DNA from: an uncultured Pirellulaceae bacterium
GTDB lineage: Bacteria; Planctomycetota; Planctomycetia; Pirellulales; Pirellulaceae
Assembly (NCBI GenBank): GCA_938084685.1
Contig: CALKGE010000009.1
Coordinates: 1-64,000 of the forward strand
Direction: 5' to 3'
DNA: 64,000 nucleotides
Shown here: piece by piece, positions 52,879 to 61,850 of the stretch
How the letters are laid out: every line of letters begins with the position of its first letter
How positions within the stretch are numbered: position 1 is the first letter of the stretch
The notes under the pieces: generated by a model
Told to the model about the DNA's origin: nothing
Database searches by the model: none
The model's input: only the letters and a program-made list of their open reading frames with translations
Position numbers and translations under genes: made by a program

Positions 52879-54327
52879 TCAGGCAAGCAGTTGTTTAATC
52901 AGCTTGCCGCCGATGTCGGTCAGACGGAAGTCGCGACTCTGGAAACGGTACGTCAGCCGTTCATGATCCAGTCCCAGCAGGTGCAGGATGGTTGCCTGCA
53001 GATCGTGAACGTGCACCGGATCTGTCACGCTGTAGTATCCCAGATCGTCCGTTTCACCGATGGTAACACCACCTTTGACTCCGCCACCGCACATCCACAT
53101 CGAAAAGGATTCGATATGGTGGTCGCGGCCAAGCATATCACGCGGCTCACCCTGCGGAGTACGTCCGAATTCGCCACCCCAGACTACAATCGTATCTTCC
53201 AGCAGACCACGGGCTTCGAGATCTTTGATCAGCGCGGCCGCCGGCTGATCGACTTCTTCACAGCGGGCATCCAGGGCTTCGTTCAGGTTTGTACCGGCGT
53301 TGCCGTGGTGATCCCAGTCGGTGTGATAGAGTTGTACGAAACGGGTTCCTCGTTCGACGAGTCGTCTGGCCAGCAGGCAATTTCTACCAAACGACGGCTT
53401 GGCGGTATCGCCGATTCCATACATATCGAGCGTTTCCTGATTCTCTTTGGACAGATCCATCAGTTCCGGAGCACTCGATTGCATGCGGTATGCCATTTCA
53501 TAGGTGGCAATACGCGTCGCGATTTCCGGGTCACCGACTTGTTCGAGGCGAGCATTATTCAGGTCTTTCACAGTCTCGACGAAATTGGCTTGCCCCTGTT
53601 GGCCGATACCATCGGGTCTGGCCAGATTGAGAATCGGGTCCGCTCCGTTGAGAAACGGAACGCCCTGATAAGTGGAGGGCAAAAATCCGCTTCCCCAGAG
53701 AGGTGTGCCACCACGAGGTCCGCGGGGTCCCGAGTGCATCACGACGAAGCCGGGCAGATCGTTGGATTCGCTTCCGATTCCATAGGTTACCCAGGCACCC
53801 ATACTGGGCCGTCCGAATCGCTGGAAACCGGTGTTCATGAAGAGTTTGGCGGGACCATGATTGAAAACTTCGGTCTTCATGGAGCGAATGATGGCGATTT
53901 TGTCTGCCAGTTCACCCAGATGGGGAAGCAATTCAGACATCTCCTGCCCACTGTCCCCTCGCTTATGGAATTTCCGCTTGGTACCCAGTAGCTGAGCGTC
54001 TTTTTTGAGGAAGGCAAAGTTCTTTCCTTCCACATAGGATTCAGGGATGACTTGTCCGTCCATCTCCTGAAGTTTTGGTTTGTAGTCAAAAAGCTCAAGC
54101 TGGCTGGGGCCGCCGGCCATGAACAGGTAGATGACTCGTTTCGCTTTGGGTGCGAAGTGGGGATCCTGGGGAGCTAACGGATTGGTACTGCGGTCAGCAT
54201 TCTCTGCTGCACCAAGATTTCCTTCAGCTAACAGCGAAGCCAGGCCAATAGAACCGATACTGAGTCCGGCATTGGAAAAAAAGTGACGACGTGTTTGTTC
54301 GCGAACGATTAATTGTTCTGGTGACAT
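52879..54327 (-). CDS. DUF1501 protein (second minus-strand pair)
   Basis: A 482-residue DUF1501 protein. The start contains RRHFFSNAGLSIGSIGLASL (Tat-like). Landmarks: VIYLFMAGGPSQLELFDYKP, IAIIRSMKTEVFNHGPAKLF, RFVQLYHTDWDHHGNAG, IVVWGGEFGRTPQGEPRDM and GRDHHIESFSMWMCGGGVKG. It starts 3 bp after the preceding gene's stop and is thus translationally coupled to it. It is nearest to the protein at 46.6 kb among the four paralogues here, judging by the shared WMCGGGxKGG motif. Confidence 0.92.
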   Translation of the reverse strand: MSPEQLIVREQTRRHFFSNAGLSIGSIGLASLLAEGNLGAAENADRSTNPLAPQDPHFAPKAKRVIYLFMAGGPSQLELFDYKPKLQEMDGQVIPESYVEGKNFAFLKKDAQLLGTKRKFHKRGDSGQEMSELLPHLGELADKIAIIRSMKTEVFNHGPAKLFMNTGFQRFGRPSMGAWVTYGIGSESNDLPGFVVMHSGPRGPRGGTPLWGSGFLPSTYQGVPFLNGADPILNLARPDGIGQQGQANFVETVKDLNNARLEQVGDPEIATRIATYEMAYRMQSSAPELMDLSKENQETLDMYGIGDTAKPSFGRNCLLARRLVERGTRFVQLYHTDWDHHGNAGTNLNEALDARCEEVDQPAAALIKDLEARGLLEDTIVVWGGEFGRTPQGEPRDMLGRDHHIESFSMWMCGGGVKGGVTIGETDDLGYYSVTDPVHVHDLQATILHLLGLDHERLTYRFQSRDFRLTDIGGKLIKQLLA

Positions 54328-54330
54328 GAT

Positions 54331-57300
54331 TTAATCCCGAGTAATAAACTCGTCAAGATTTAGTAAAACGCGAGTCAATGCTGTCCAGGCTGCCGCATCG
54401 CTTTGGGTCAGGTTTTCAGGAATGAATCCAGGGGCTGCGGATTTAGCCTCTTCCGGATTTTCGGCATACCATTGTTTCTGACTATCCAGGAATTGTTGCA
54501 GCCGAACCTGTTCGAACGGAGTGGGCGTTCTGGTGAGTGTACGTTGGAAGGCCAAATCGATTCTTTCTGAATCGCTGAGTCCGTCAGCTTTGAGGACCTG
54601 TTCGGCAAGCATTTGAGCGAATTCAAAGAAAGCTCGGTCATTGGCCAGCGTCAGTGCTTGCAGTGGTGTATTACTTCTGGACCTGCGTGTGCACGTGGTG
54701 TTGGCATCCGGGGCGTCAAAGGTGGGCATCAGTGGGTAGGGGCTACTCCGCCAGAAATAGGTGTACATGGCTCTGCGGAAGCGATCGTCCCCTTTACTTT
54801 CTGGCCACGCTTTTTTCTGCTGGGTGAGAATGTAGATTCCTTCTGGCTGCGGAGGATAAACTCCTTTTCCACCGATCTTGGTGGAAAGAATGCCAGCGGC
54901 CTGGATACTGCAGTCCCGAATCGCTTCGGCTTCCAGACGAATGCGAGATTGTCTCGCGACCAAACGGTTGTCCGGGTCACGTTCGATCAGTTTGGCCGTC
55001 AGTTTTGACGACTGTTGGTAGGCTGCCGATGTGAGCACCAATCGGTGGAAGGCTTTGATACTCCAACCGGACTCGCGGAATTCCGACGCCAGCCAGTCCA
55101 GCAGTTCCGGATGTTCAGGTAGTTCGCCCTGTAGTCCGAAATCGTTTTCGGTACGCACGATACCCATGCCGAACAGCCGTTGCCAAAATCGATTAACGGT
55201 TACGCGCGCGGTCAATGGGTTTTCATCGCTCATCAGCCAGCGTGAAAAATCGAGTCTGTTGACGTAGTCGTTCTCGGTGGTGATCGGTGGCAGGACTTCT
55301 GGTACATCAGGGGCGACCTGGGCACCGGGTCGCAGGAAGTCTCCACGAATTTGAATATGGGTTGTTCTGGGCGTAGCCAGTTCCTCCAGCACCATGGTGC
55401 TGGGGATTGATTTTTCGAGTGCGGAAAGCTGGGACTTCAGCGAGTCGACTTTGGAGACGAGCGATTTACGCGTGACATCGGTTTGTTTGTAAGCTTCGAC
55501 GATCTGAGCATCCTCTTCTTTCGTCCGCTCCTCCTTCTTGAGCAGTGCGACAATGCTGGCTGGTGTGTCCAGCAGGGCTGGGTCTTCGTTGGTGACCGAC
55601 AGACTGAAGCACCCGACAAGGTAGTTGGGTGCTGTGTTGTTGTGGAACATCGTCACCGTCAGTCGGGCTTTCCCTTTCAGTTCAACCGGTTTGGTGGGCA
55701 GGAAGATTGCTTGCCGATCCACATTGAGTGAGCCAGATTTGACGTTGATGGCCCAGCCTGTGTTCTCTTTCCCGTCGATGGAATGGTAGACGGGGTAGCC
55801 ATCCTGCGAGTGATCTGCGATCGCTCGACCCAACTCGATTTCGACCTTTTCGCCTCCTGCGAGCGTGATAAACGCGTTGAATTCGCTGAGTACGAAGTTT
55901 CCATTGCCCGCTCGGCCCGGACCCGACTCGGGTAAGCTCTTGTGCGTGTTTGCTTCCAGTCGGATCGCGGTGAGCTTATCCATGTCGATGTCGTAATGGA
56001 CGGTGTAGGTGTCGTTGGCCGGAACGCTGAAGTCTACCAGTAGCTGATCATCCTCGATCTTGTTGAGCACAGCCCCTTTATCCGTGGACCAGTCGGCTGG
56101 AACCTGTCGCGACCAGTTGACCTCCTCGGCGGCAATCAATTTGGCTTTCCAATCGTCAAATCCGGCCATAAATGTTTTGTCGTGGGCGGCGAGTGGAACT
56201 TCGGCAGCTTGCAGGTCTGCTCGCAGTTGTTCACGTTGCGCAAGTTGTTGATCGGACGGTACGCTGATTTTGGGGCCAGAACCCGCGGCATCATTGTTGT
56301 CTGAGGTGTTGTTGAAAATTGCGTAGAGCTGATAGAAGTCCCGTTGAGAGATCGGATCGTATTTGTGTTGATGGCATTGAGCGCAGATCAGCGTGAGTCC
56401 CAGGTAGACCGAGCCGGTTGTGGTGACCCGGTCGACTACCGATTCGACTCGAAACTGCTCGTCACTCGTGCCACCCTCCTGGTTGATCAACGTGTTGCGG
56501 TGGAATCCGGTGGCAATCAGCTGCGAGGTTGAGCGGTTTTCGATGAGGTCACCAGCCATTTGTTCCAATGTAAACTGATCAAATCCCATGTCGGCATTCA
56601 ATGCTTTGACAACCCAATCCCGGTATTTCCAAACCTCGCGCGGACCATCGATCGTAAAACCATTGGAATCCGCATAGCGTGCCAAATCGAGCCAATGCCG
56701 GCCCCATCGTTCTCCGTAACGGGGCGAAGAGAGAACCTGATCGATCAGCTGGTCGTACGCATCAGGTGAATCATCCTGCTGAAAAGCGTTGATCTGTTCT
56801 GGGGTGGGAGGGATACCGAGCATGTCCAGATAGACTCGACGAATCAATGTTGCCCTGTCTGCTGCGGGAGAGGGGCTTAGCCCTTCTTTCTCGAGCCGAT
56901 GCAGTATGAAGGCATCGATGCCGTTGTTAACCCAGTTGGTAGCCTGAACCTGAGGAACAACGGGGCGAGTGATAGGCTGAAACGCCCAGTGATCACTTTT
57001 TCGACGTCCCAGGCTTGTCGATGCTTCCTCCTTGGAAAGTTTTGCACCCTGAGCAATCCAGTCACTGATAAGTTTTATTTGCTCGTCAGTCAGTGGATCC
57101 AGATCCAGCGGCATTTGGTCAATTTCGCTTTCCCCAGTGAGGACTTTAATGAGCAGGCTGTCGGCAGGTTTTCCGGCGAGTACTGAGACACCATGGTCAC
57201 CACCTCGCATCACCAGACCACCGGTGTCAACTCGGAAGCCACCCTCCTGAAGATCGGTGCCGTGGCAGTCGGCACAATGCTCGATGAGAAGAGGCTTAAT

Positions 57301-57387
57301 CTGCTTGGTAAAGTCGATTTCCTGGCCTTTGGTCGCAGCAGCAACCATCATGAGTAAGGCCAGGCTTAGCGCGCAGTAGCGAAACAT
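54331..57387 (-). CDS. PSCyt1-DUF1549-DUF1553 secreted protein
   Basis: About 1018 residues from ATG 57387, where the signal peptide MFRYCALSLALLMMVAAATK starts; GGGAG lies 11 bp upstream. The N-terminal cytochrome c module has HCADCH (about 35-40) and QMPLDLDPLTDEQIKLISDW. DUF1549 follows (RRVYLDMLGIPPTPEQINAF, YGERWGRHWLDLARYADSNG, CAQCHQHKYDPIS). A beta-sandwich segment (about 430-590) and a helical spacer precede DUF1553 (ARVTVNRFWQRLFGMGIVRT, AEAIRDCSIQAAGILSTKIG, RRSRSNTPLQALTLANDRAF). Operon with the DUF1501 gene. Confidence 0.9.
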   Translation of the reverse strand: MFRYCALSLALLMMVAAATKGQEIDFTKQIKPLLIEHCADCHGTDLQEGGFRVDTGGLVMRGGDHGVSVLAGKPADSLLIKVLTGESEIDQMPLDLDPLTDEQIKLISDWIAQGAKLSKEEASTSLGRRKSDHWAFQPITRPVVPQVQATNWVNNGIDAFILHRLEKEGLSPSPAADRATLIRRVYLDMLGIPPTPEQINAFQQDDSPDAYDQLIDQVLSSPRYGERWGRHWLDLARYADSNGFTIDGPREVWKYRDWVVKALNADMGFDQFTLEQMAGDLIENRSTSQLIATGFHRNTLINQEGGTSDEQFRVESVVDRVTTTGSVYLGLTLICAQCHQHKYDPISQRDFYQLYAIFNNTSDNNDAAGSGPKISVPSDQQLAQREQLRADLQAAEVPLAAHDKTFMAGFDDWKAKLIAAEEVNWSRQVPADWSTDKGAVLNKIEDDQLLVDFSVPANDTYTVHYDIDMDKLTAIRLEANTHKSLPESGPGRAGNGNFVLSEFNAFITLAGGEKVEIELGRAIADHSQDGYPVYHSIDGKENTGWAINVKSGSLNVDRQAIFLPTKPVELKGKARLTVTMFHNNTAPNYLVGCFSLSVTNEDPALLDTPASIVALLKKEERTKEEDAQIVEAYKQTDVTRKSLVSKVDSLKSQLSALEKSIPSTMVLEELATPRTTHIQIRGDFLRPGAQVAPDVPEVLPPITTENDYVNRLDFSRWLMSDENPLTARVTVNRFWQRLFGMGIVRTENDFGLQGELPEHPELLDWLASEFRESGWSIKAFHRLVLTSAAYQQSSKLTAKLIERDPDNRLVARQSRIRLEAEAIRDCSIQAAGILSTKIGGKGVYPPQPEGIYILTQQKKAWPESKGDDRFRRAMYTYFWRSSPYPLMPTFDAPDANTTCTRRSRSNTPLQALTLANDRAFFEFAQMLAEQVLKADGLSDSERIDLAFQRTLTRTPTPFEQVRLQQFLDSQKQWYAENPEEAKSAAPGFIPENLTQSDAAAWTALTRVLLNLDEFITRD

Positions 57388-57575
57388 ATACAGTAGTACT
57401 CCCGTTGGTTTATCCCGTTTAGTATAGCTGAAATATCCTGTCAGTTCCCGCACATAAGATAACTGCTATTACGGCCGGATAAGGTTATTTCTTACAATCT
57501 GCGGCACCTGAGGTAGACAGAGTGCCCCAACCTTTTCAGGTGGATTAACGACGGAGTGTGAGGGAGCAAAATTCG

Positions 57576-58070
57576 ATGCATAGAGAATATTTAGCACCGG
57601 TTTTCCTGGTGATGGCCGTGGTCATGACTGGATGTTCAGTGGATCGGGCACTCCGCGCTCCGGAGAAGAAAAACTTGAACGTTTTTCAGCCCGGTTCTTC
57701 CCGATTGCAGTTGATTGCCGAAGTAGGAACACCGGCCAGTACCGAGTACCGCAATGGCCAGCGTGTGGATGTTTTTGTTTTCCAGCAAGGCGAGAGTAAG
57801 GGATGGAATTACCTGCGAGCTGCCGGCTATGGTGCGGCATTGGTTATGACGTCCGGGATTTCTGAAGTGGTGGCTTATCCGGTCGAGGCGCAGACGGAAT
57901 ATCCCGAGATCGTTGCGCAGGTAACGTATGACGTAAACGACACCGTCACATCATTGGAAGTTCTGAAAGACGGGCTGGTGATCAAAGCGGAGGGACCGGT
58001 GGCAACTGGAAATTCGGCTGTTAACATTGCCGCTCCTGGTGGTCGGCAACCTGATACGCAGTTTCAGTAA
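57576..58070 (+). CDS. putative lipoprotein, SmpA/BamE-like
   Basis: About 164 residues from ATG 57576, which has GAGGGAGC upstream. The lipobox MTGC (cysteine near residue 20) predicts a lipid-anchored protein. The segment VFQPGSSRLQLIAEVGTPAS followed by YRNGQRVDVFVFQQGESKGW resembles the SmpA/OmlA fold, in which a short helix-turn with G-x-P is followed by beta strands. A single hydrophobic stretch (AAGYGAALVMTSGISEVVAY) occurs in the middle. Function unknown. Monocistronic, divergent from the DUF1549 gene. Confidence 0.7.
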   Translation: MHREYLAPVFLVMAVVMTGCSVDRALRAPEKKNLNVFQPGSSRLQLIAEVGTPASTEYRNGQRVDVFVFQQGESKGWNYLRAAGYGAALVMTSGISEVVAYPVEAQTEYPEIVAQVTYDVNDTVTSLEVLKDGLVIKAEGPVATGNSAVNIAAPGGRQPDTQFQ

Positions 58071-58144
58071 TGGCCGGCGAGGTATCTGAGTATGTCTCGG
58101 CCCAGGGATGCTGAATTAGAAGTTGATGGCGAGCGGAGCTTATC

Positions 58145-59047
58145 CTACTCCAGCAGGTCTTCGACTGAGATGCTGAAGATGTCTGTTTTGCCTTTGACTT
58201 CACCGACATATACGATCCGTTTTCCGTCCGGGTGCCAGCAGGCGAAGTCGTCTTTACCCGGATTGTCGGTGACCTGTTTCTGATTTGAACCATCGGCGTT
58301 CATGATGAAGATTTCATAGTTGCCATCGCGCAGGCTGGTATAGGCAATTTTGTTGCCGTCAGGAGAAAAGACAGGACGCGTATCCAGTCCGGGGTGATCG
58401 GTCAGCTGAAATATTCCCGAACCGTGAGCGGACATTCTGAAAATGTCAAAGTTGCCGCTTCTTGTGGAGGAGAATGTGATGACATTTCCTGTGGGTGAAT
58501 AACGAGGATAGGTGTCGAGGAAATCGGACTTGGTCAGCTCTTTTTTGTTTTGCAGCCGGTTATCTGTTTGCCAGAGCTGTTGTGAGCCATTGGTTTCCGG
58601 AAACGAGTAGACAACATGCTGGCCGTCCGGGCTAATGGTGAGAGCTCGGACACAGGCAAACCCGCCGCCCGGGTTAAGGCTGTGGAGTTCTCCTTTTTCC
58701 ACATCCTGGACATGCAGTACGGTGTGCAGGTTGCCGTCATTGCGGATGTAGGCATACCGTTTCATATCCTTGGCAAAGTCGATACAGATTTCATTTGTGT
58801 TGGCACTGGCATGAAAATCTTCCACCGCTCCTGTTTCCAGATTCAAACGCTGGAGTTTAATCAGCTGAGCAGTTTTCAGAGTGGAGTAGATCAGCTCTCG
58901 GGTATCGTGCGTGAAACAGAGATCCTGTTTCATTTTGCCATCGTTTGTCAGGCGGACGGGATCTGCAGCATTCGTGGCGACCGGTGTTAAAAGATGGACC
59001 AGTAATAGTGTCCCGGCAGCAAAAAGAAGTCGTTTAGAAGAGTTCAT
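58145..59047 (-). CDS. secreted TolB-like PD40 beta-propeller protein
   Basis: About 300 residues from ATG 59047, preceded by GGAG; the ATG at 59062 is upstream and less well placed. A signal peptide (KRLLFAAGTLLLVHLLTPVA) is followed by PD40/WD40-like blades: LTISPDGQHVVYSFPETNG, YPRYSPTGNVITFSSTRSGN, RPVFSPDGNKIAYTSLRDGN, ACWHPDGKRIVYVGEVKGKT. This is the TolB C-terminal propeller pattern in a periplasmic protein. Its start overlaps the end of the upstream DUF1501 gene by 14 bp, so they form an operon. Confidence 0.88.
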   Translation of the reverse strand: MNSSKRLLFAAGTLLLVHLLTPVATNAADPVRLTNDGKMKQDLCFTHDTRELIYSTLKTAQLIKLQRLNLETGAVEDFHASANTNEICIDFAKDMKRYAYIRNDGNLHTVLHVQDVEKGELHSLNPGGGFACVRALTISPDGQHVVYSFPETNGSQQLWQTDNRLQNKKELTKSDFLDTYPRYSPTGNVITFSSTRSGNFDIFRMSAHGSGIFQLTDHPGLDTRPVFSPDGNKIAYTSLRDGNYEIFIMNADGSNQKQVTDNPGKDDFACWHPDGKRIVYVGEVKGKTDIFSISVEDLLE

Positions 59048-60371
59048 GAATGAATTCTCCATCCGGCAGTACGTTCAATTCTGCGCGAGCGATACTGTCG
59101 ATCCCCATGCAGTCCAGCATGGTAACTCCGACACCTGTAGGTTCGATTTTTCGCGAAATTGGATGTTCTCCCTTGGCGTCACTTGCCCCGACGACCTGTC
59201 CCGGCTTCACGCCAGCCCCGGCCCAAATCGAAAAGTAATTGTGTTGCCAGTGGTCGCGGGCAGCCCGGTTGTTGATTCGCGGGGTTCTACCAAATTCGCC
59301 CATACAGACGACCAGTGTAGATTCCATCAGACCGCGGTCATACATGTCATCCAGAAAGGCAGACATCGCCTTGTCGAGGATTGGACAATGGCGGTTGGGT
59401 AGCAGGTCAAAGTTCTTCACGTGGGTATCCCAACCGAAGTCGGTGTTAGGACTGAAGGCCTCTACAAACTCGCTCCAACTTACATTGACGAACGGGACCT
59501 CTGCTTCGACCAGTCGACGCGCGAGTAGTAAACTTTGGCCGAACGATGACTGCCCATAACTTTCACGCAGGGGGGTTTTTTCCCGAGCGAGATCGAGGGA
59601 GTCGAGTGCCTGCTTGTTGGTGAGCAGTGTAAAGGCCTGTTTGGATTTGCTGTCCCAGGCATCGAATGTATCGGCGGTGACGTTCCGTTTGATTTTGTCG
59701 AGTTGATTCTGGAGGCTGCGTCGGTGGGCGATGCGGTCCGGTGTGACTCCGTCGACCAGTTTCAAGGCGGGGATATTAATCGTGCCCAGCTCGTCACACT
59801 GGATCAGGAATGGATCGTACGCTTTCCCCCAGTCTCCGCCTCCATAGCCGTCAATGGTTTTGACAACATCACGCGGGATTCCGCGCGAGAGCATGACATA
59901 AGGGGGTAGGCCTTCACCTGCGCCGCGAGCACGGGAAACAATCGATCCCCAGCTGGGTTGAATTTGGATTCCTCGCCCTTCCCGCGCACCTGTGTATCCG
60001 TAGGTACCAGCTCCGGGGTGACCACCATCGTGTGTGACATTACTGCGAACCAGTGCGAACTTGTCAGTTCGGGCAGCAAGTTTAGGAACGAGTTCTGTAA
60101 ATCGGACGCCAGGCAAGCTGGTGGGGATCGTTCCAAATGGCCCTCGGTAATTCAAAGGTGCATCTGGCTTTGGGTCGAATGTGTCGAGGTGGCTGGGGGC
60201 GCCCCAGAGCCATACGAAGACAATCGATTTCGCTCGACCCTGTGCAGCAGCCTGAGCAATCTGCTCGCTGGAGAGCATTGCTGTTAACGGGAGTGCTGCA
60301 CCAGCCTGCACAAAGGCGCGTCTGGAGACTCCGTCACAGCTTCGACTTTTGAATTCGCCCAGTCTGAGCAT
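59034..60371 (-). CDS. DUF1501 protein (without DUF1549 partner)
   Basis: About 445 residues; ATG 60371 has CCAGGATCAC upstream, better than the ATG at 60398. A Tat-type start (SRRAFVQAGAALPLTAMLSS) is followed by FVWLWGAPSHLDTFDPKPDA, FALVRSNVTHDGGHPGAGTY, FVNVSWSEFVEAF, GWDTHVKNFDLLPNRHCPIL, LVVCMGEFGRTPRINNRAAR and DHWQHNYFSIWAGAGVKPGQ. It is the most divergent of the four copies here and pairs with a propeller protein instead of a cytochrome/DUF1549 protein. Confidence 0.92.
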   Translation of the reverse strand: MLRLGEFKSRSCDGVSRRAFVQAGAALPLTAMLSSEQIAQAAAQGRAKSIVFVWLWGAPSHLDTFDPKPDAPLNYRGPFGTIPTSLPGVRFTELVPKLAARTDKFALVRSNVTHDGGHPGAGTYGYTGAREGRGIQIQPSWGSIVSRARGAGEGLPPYVMLSRGIPRDVVKTIDGYGGGDWGKAYDPFLIQCDELGTINIPALKLVDGVTPDRIAHRRSLQNQLDKIKRNVTADTFDAWDSKSKQAFTLLTNKQALDSLDLAREKTPLRESYGQSSFGQSLLLARRLVEAEVPFVNVSWSEFVEAFSPNTDFGWDTHVKNFDLLPNRHCPILDKAMSAFLDDMYDRGLMESTLVVCMGEFGRTPRINNRAARDHWQHNYFSIWAGAGVKPGQVVGASDAKGEHPISRKIEPTGVGVTMLDCMGIDSIARAELNVLPDGEFIHELF

Positions 60372-60468
60372 GTTTTGTGATCCTGGAAATAGATTCATTC
60401 TTGACGGTAGTCAATTATAAGATGGTCGATAGGTGAGTGCATAGCGTGAGTCATTGTTTGGAAGGGAG

Positions 60469-61248
60469 TTAATCCATTGAGAGAATAACTTCATCTCCCA
60501 GGCTGATGTTGCCGCCATCGCAATCGTCGGTCAGTTTTGTATTGGTGCTCAGGCGATAGTAGTGATTGAAATGCGCGGGGTCGCTCCAGTCTGGCAGGCA
60601 AGCCTGACGCTGGCGAGCGACGATGTCGGCAAACCGTGGAGTTATCTCGCCGGTCTGTGAGCAGCGAGTGGGGACGACGCAGCGTTGACAGGAGTTGGTG
60701 CCGAGCAAGCGGACGTTACCGATAGAGAAAGGTTTCTGGCTGGCCCACAGCTGGTCTTCCCAAAAAGGTGGGACGCCGGTCACTTCGATATTAGGACGTA
60801 ACCGTTGACGAATCTCACGGACGGTCATGTCACCGAACCAGGATGCCACCATTTCGAGTGTTGCGTCACTGATAATCGTAGGTCCGTTGGCCTCCAGATC
60901 GTCGGGAATTCCGGTCATGGGATTGTGCTGCAGCGTGTCGAGTTCGGGGTGGAATTGCTGCATCCAGGTGAGCAGGCGGTCGTGATCCGAGCGTAGATCG
61001 AAAAACTCCATGGCGCCGTCTGCAGGTTTGCTGATGACTGAGCTGTACCAATTGTTGTGGAATTGGCTTTCGTACAGATGGACTTCGGGATAGTTCTTGG
61101 CGTTGAAGTATTTTCCGTCGGTATCAACCAGAGCCAGTTCACGGTCATGTTCGAGTGCGCCGGAGGGCAGAACATCGGAGTATTCCAGGTCGGCACCGTC
61201 AAAGGACTTGAGAGGGTATATGGTAATTTTGCTGACCAGAGGAATCAT
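60469..61248 (-). CDS. MOSC-domain protein
   Basis: A 259-residue protein with an N-terminal beta-barrel (MOSC_N: VSKITIYPLKSFDGADLEYS, LEHDRELALVDTDGKYFNAK) and a C-terminal MOSC domain (RPNIEVTGVPPFWEDQLWAS, NVRLLGTNSCQRCVVPTRCS, ISLGDEVIL). The cysteine in NSCQRCVVPT is where mARC/YcbX-type proteins bind the molybdenum cofactor. These enzymes reduce N-hydroxylated compounds. No ferredoxin domain is attached, unlike YcbX. Its start overlaps the stop of the SRPBCC gene (ATGA), so it is coupled. Confidence 0.88.
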   Translation of the reverse strand: MIPLVSKITIYPLKSFDGADLEYSDVLPSGALEHDRELALVDTDGKYFNAKNYPEVHLYESQFHNNWYSSVISKPADGAMEFFDLRSDHDRLLTWMQQFHPELDTLQHNPMTGIPDDLEANGPTIISDATLEMVASWFGDMTVREIRQRLRPNIEVTGVPPFWEDQLWASQKPFSIGNVRLLGTNSCQRCVVPTRCSQTGEITPRFADIVARQRQACLPDWSDPAHFNHYYRLSTNTKLTDDCDGGNISLGDEVILSMD

Positions 61249-61799
61249 GACTTGGCATGCACCTTTTCCACGGTTGCCTTTAGTATTTCCAGATCTTCGC
61301 GGAGTTGTCGTTCTGCCTCGTCGGACAGGAAGGGGGCCATCAGCCTGCCGATGCCGCTGTAAAAGCAGACGACTTCCTGACGTATGATAGTCTGGTTGCC
61401 GTGTGGTTTGAGTTCCCAGGTGGTTTGCGTTTTAAAGACGTTCGTTTCGCTGGAGGTGATCAGCTGTGTGCTGGGGAATATATCTTCGATGGTGATCGGT
61501 ACGGTGTGTTCTGAACCTTCGCTTTGCAACACCATCAAGGCGGTATGACCAGGGAGATTAAATTCAGGATCCATGGGAGTGATGGATTTAACGCTGGCTT
61601 GCCACTGGATGACCCGCTCCGGTTCATGCAGGTAAGGAAAGATGACTTCGATCGCAGCATCGATTCTGATTTCGGCGCGATAGATGTACCGTTGGCTGCC
61701 GACCAGCATGAGGACAGAGAAGGGAAGTGCAAACAGTACAAACATCCAGAAGATGATCTTGAACAGTTTACGTTTGAAGAGGTCGAGCATTGTGTGCAT
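61245..61799 (-). CDS. membrane-anchored SRPBCC (START-like) protein
   Basis: A 184-residue protein with one N-terminal transmembrane helix (LFKIIFWMFVLFALPFSVLM, about 12-32) followed by an SRPBCC/polyketide-cyclase-like domain: YRAEIRIDAAIEVIFPYLHE, VIQWQASVKSITPMDPEF and a C-terminal helix with EAERQLREDLEILKATVEKV. Such domains bind hydrophobic ligands. It overlaps the MOSC gene by 4 bp and shares its promoter. The link to MOSC is not understood. Confidence 0.75.
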   Translation of the reverse strand: MHTMLDLFKRKLFKIIFWMFVLFALPFSVLMLVGSQRYIYRAEIRIDAAIEVIFPYLHEPERVIQWQASVKSITPMDPEFNLPGHTALMVLQSEGSEHTVPITIEDIFPSTQLITSSETNVFKTQTTWELKPHGNQTIIRQEVVCFYSGIGRLMAPFLSDEAERQLREDLEILKATVEKVHAKS

Positions 61800-61850
61800 T
61801 ACCTGCGGGTCGTCGTTATTTGGGTTGGCGAGTGATGGAACCAGCTGATA

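Noticed and set aside
52900..53991. 374-codon plus-strand frame
   Set aside because: Shadow of the DUF1501 gene on the other strand.
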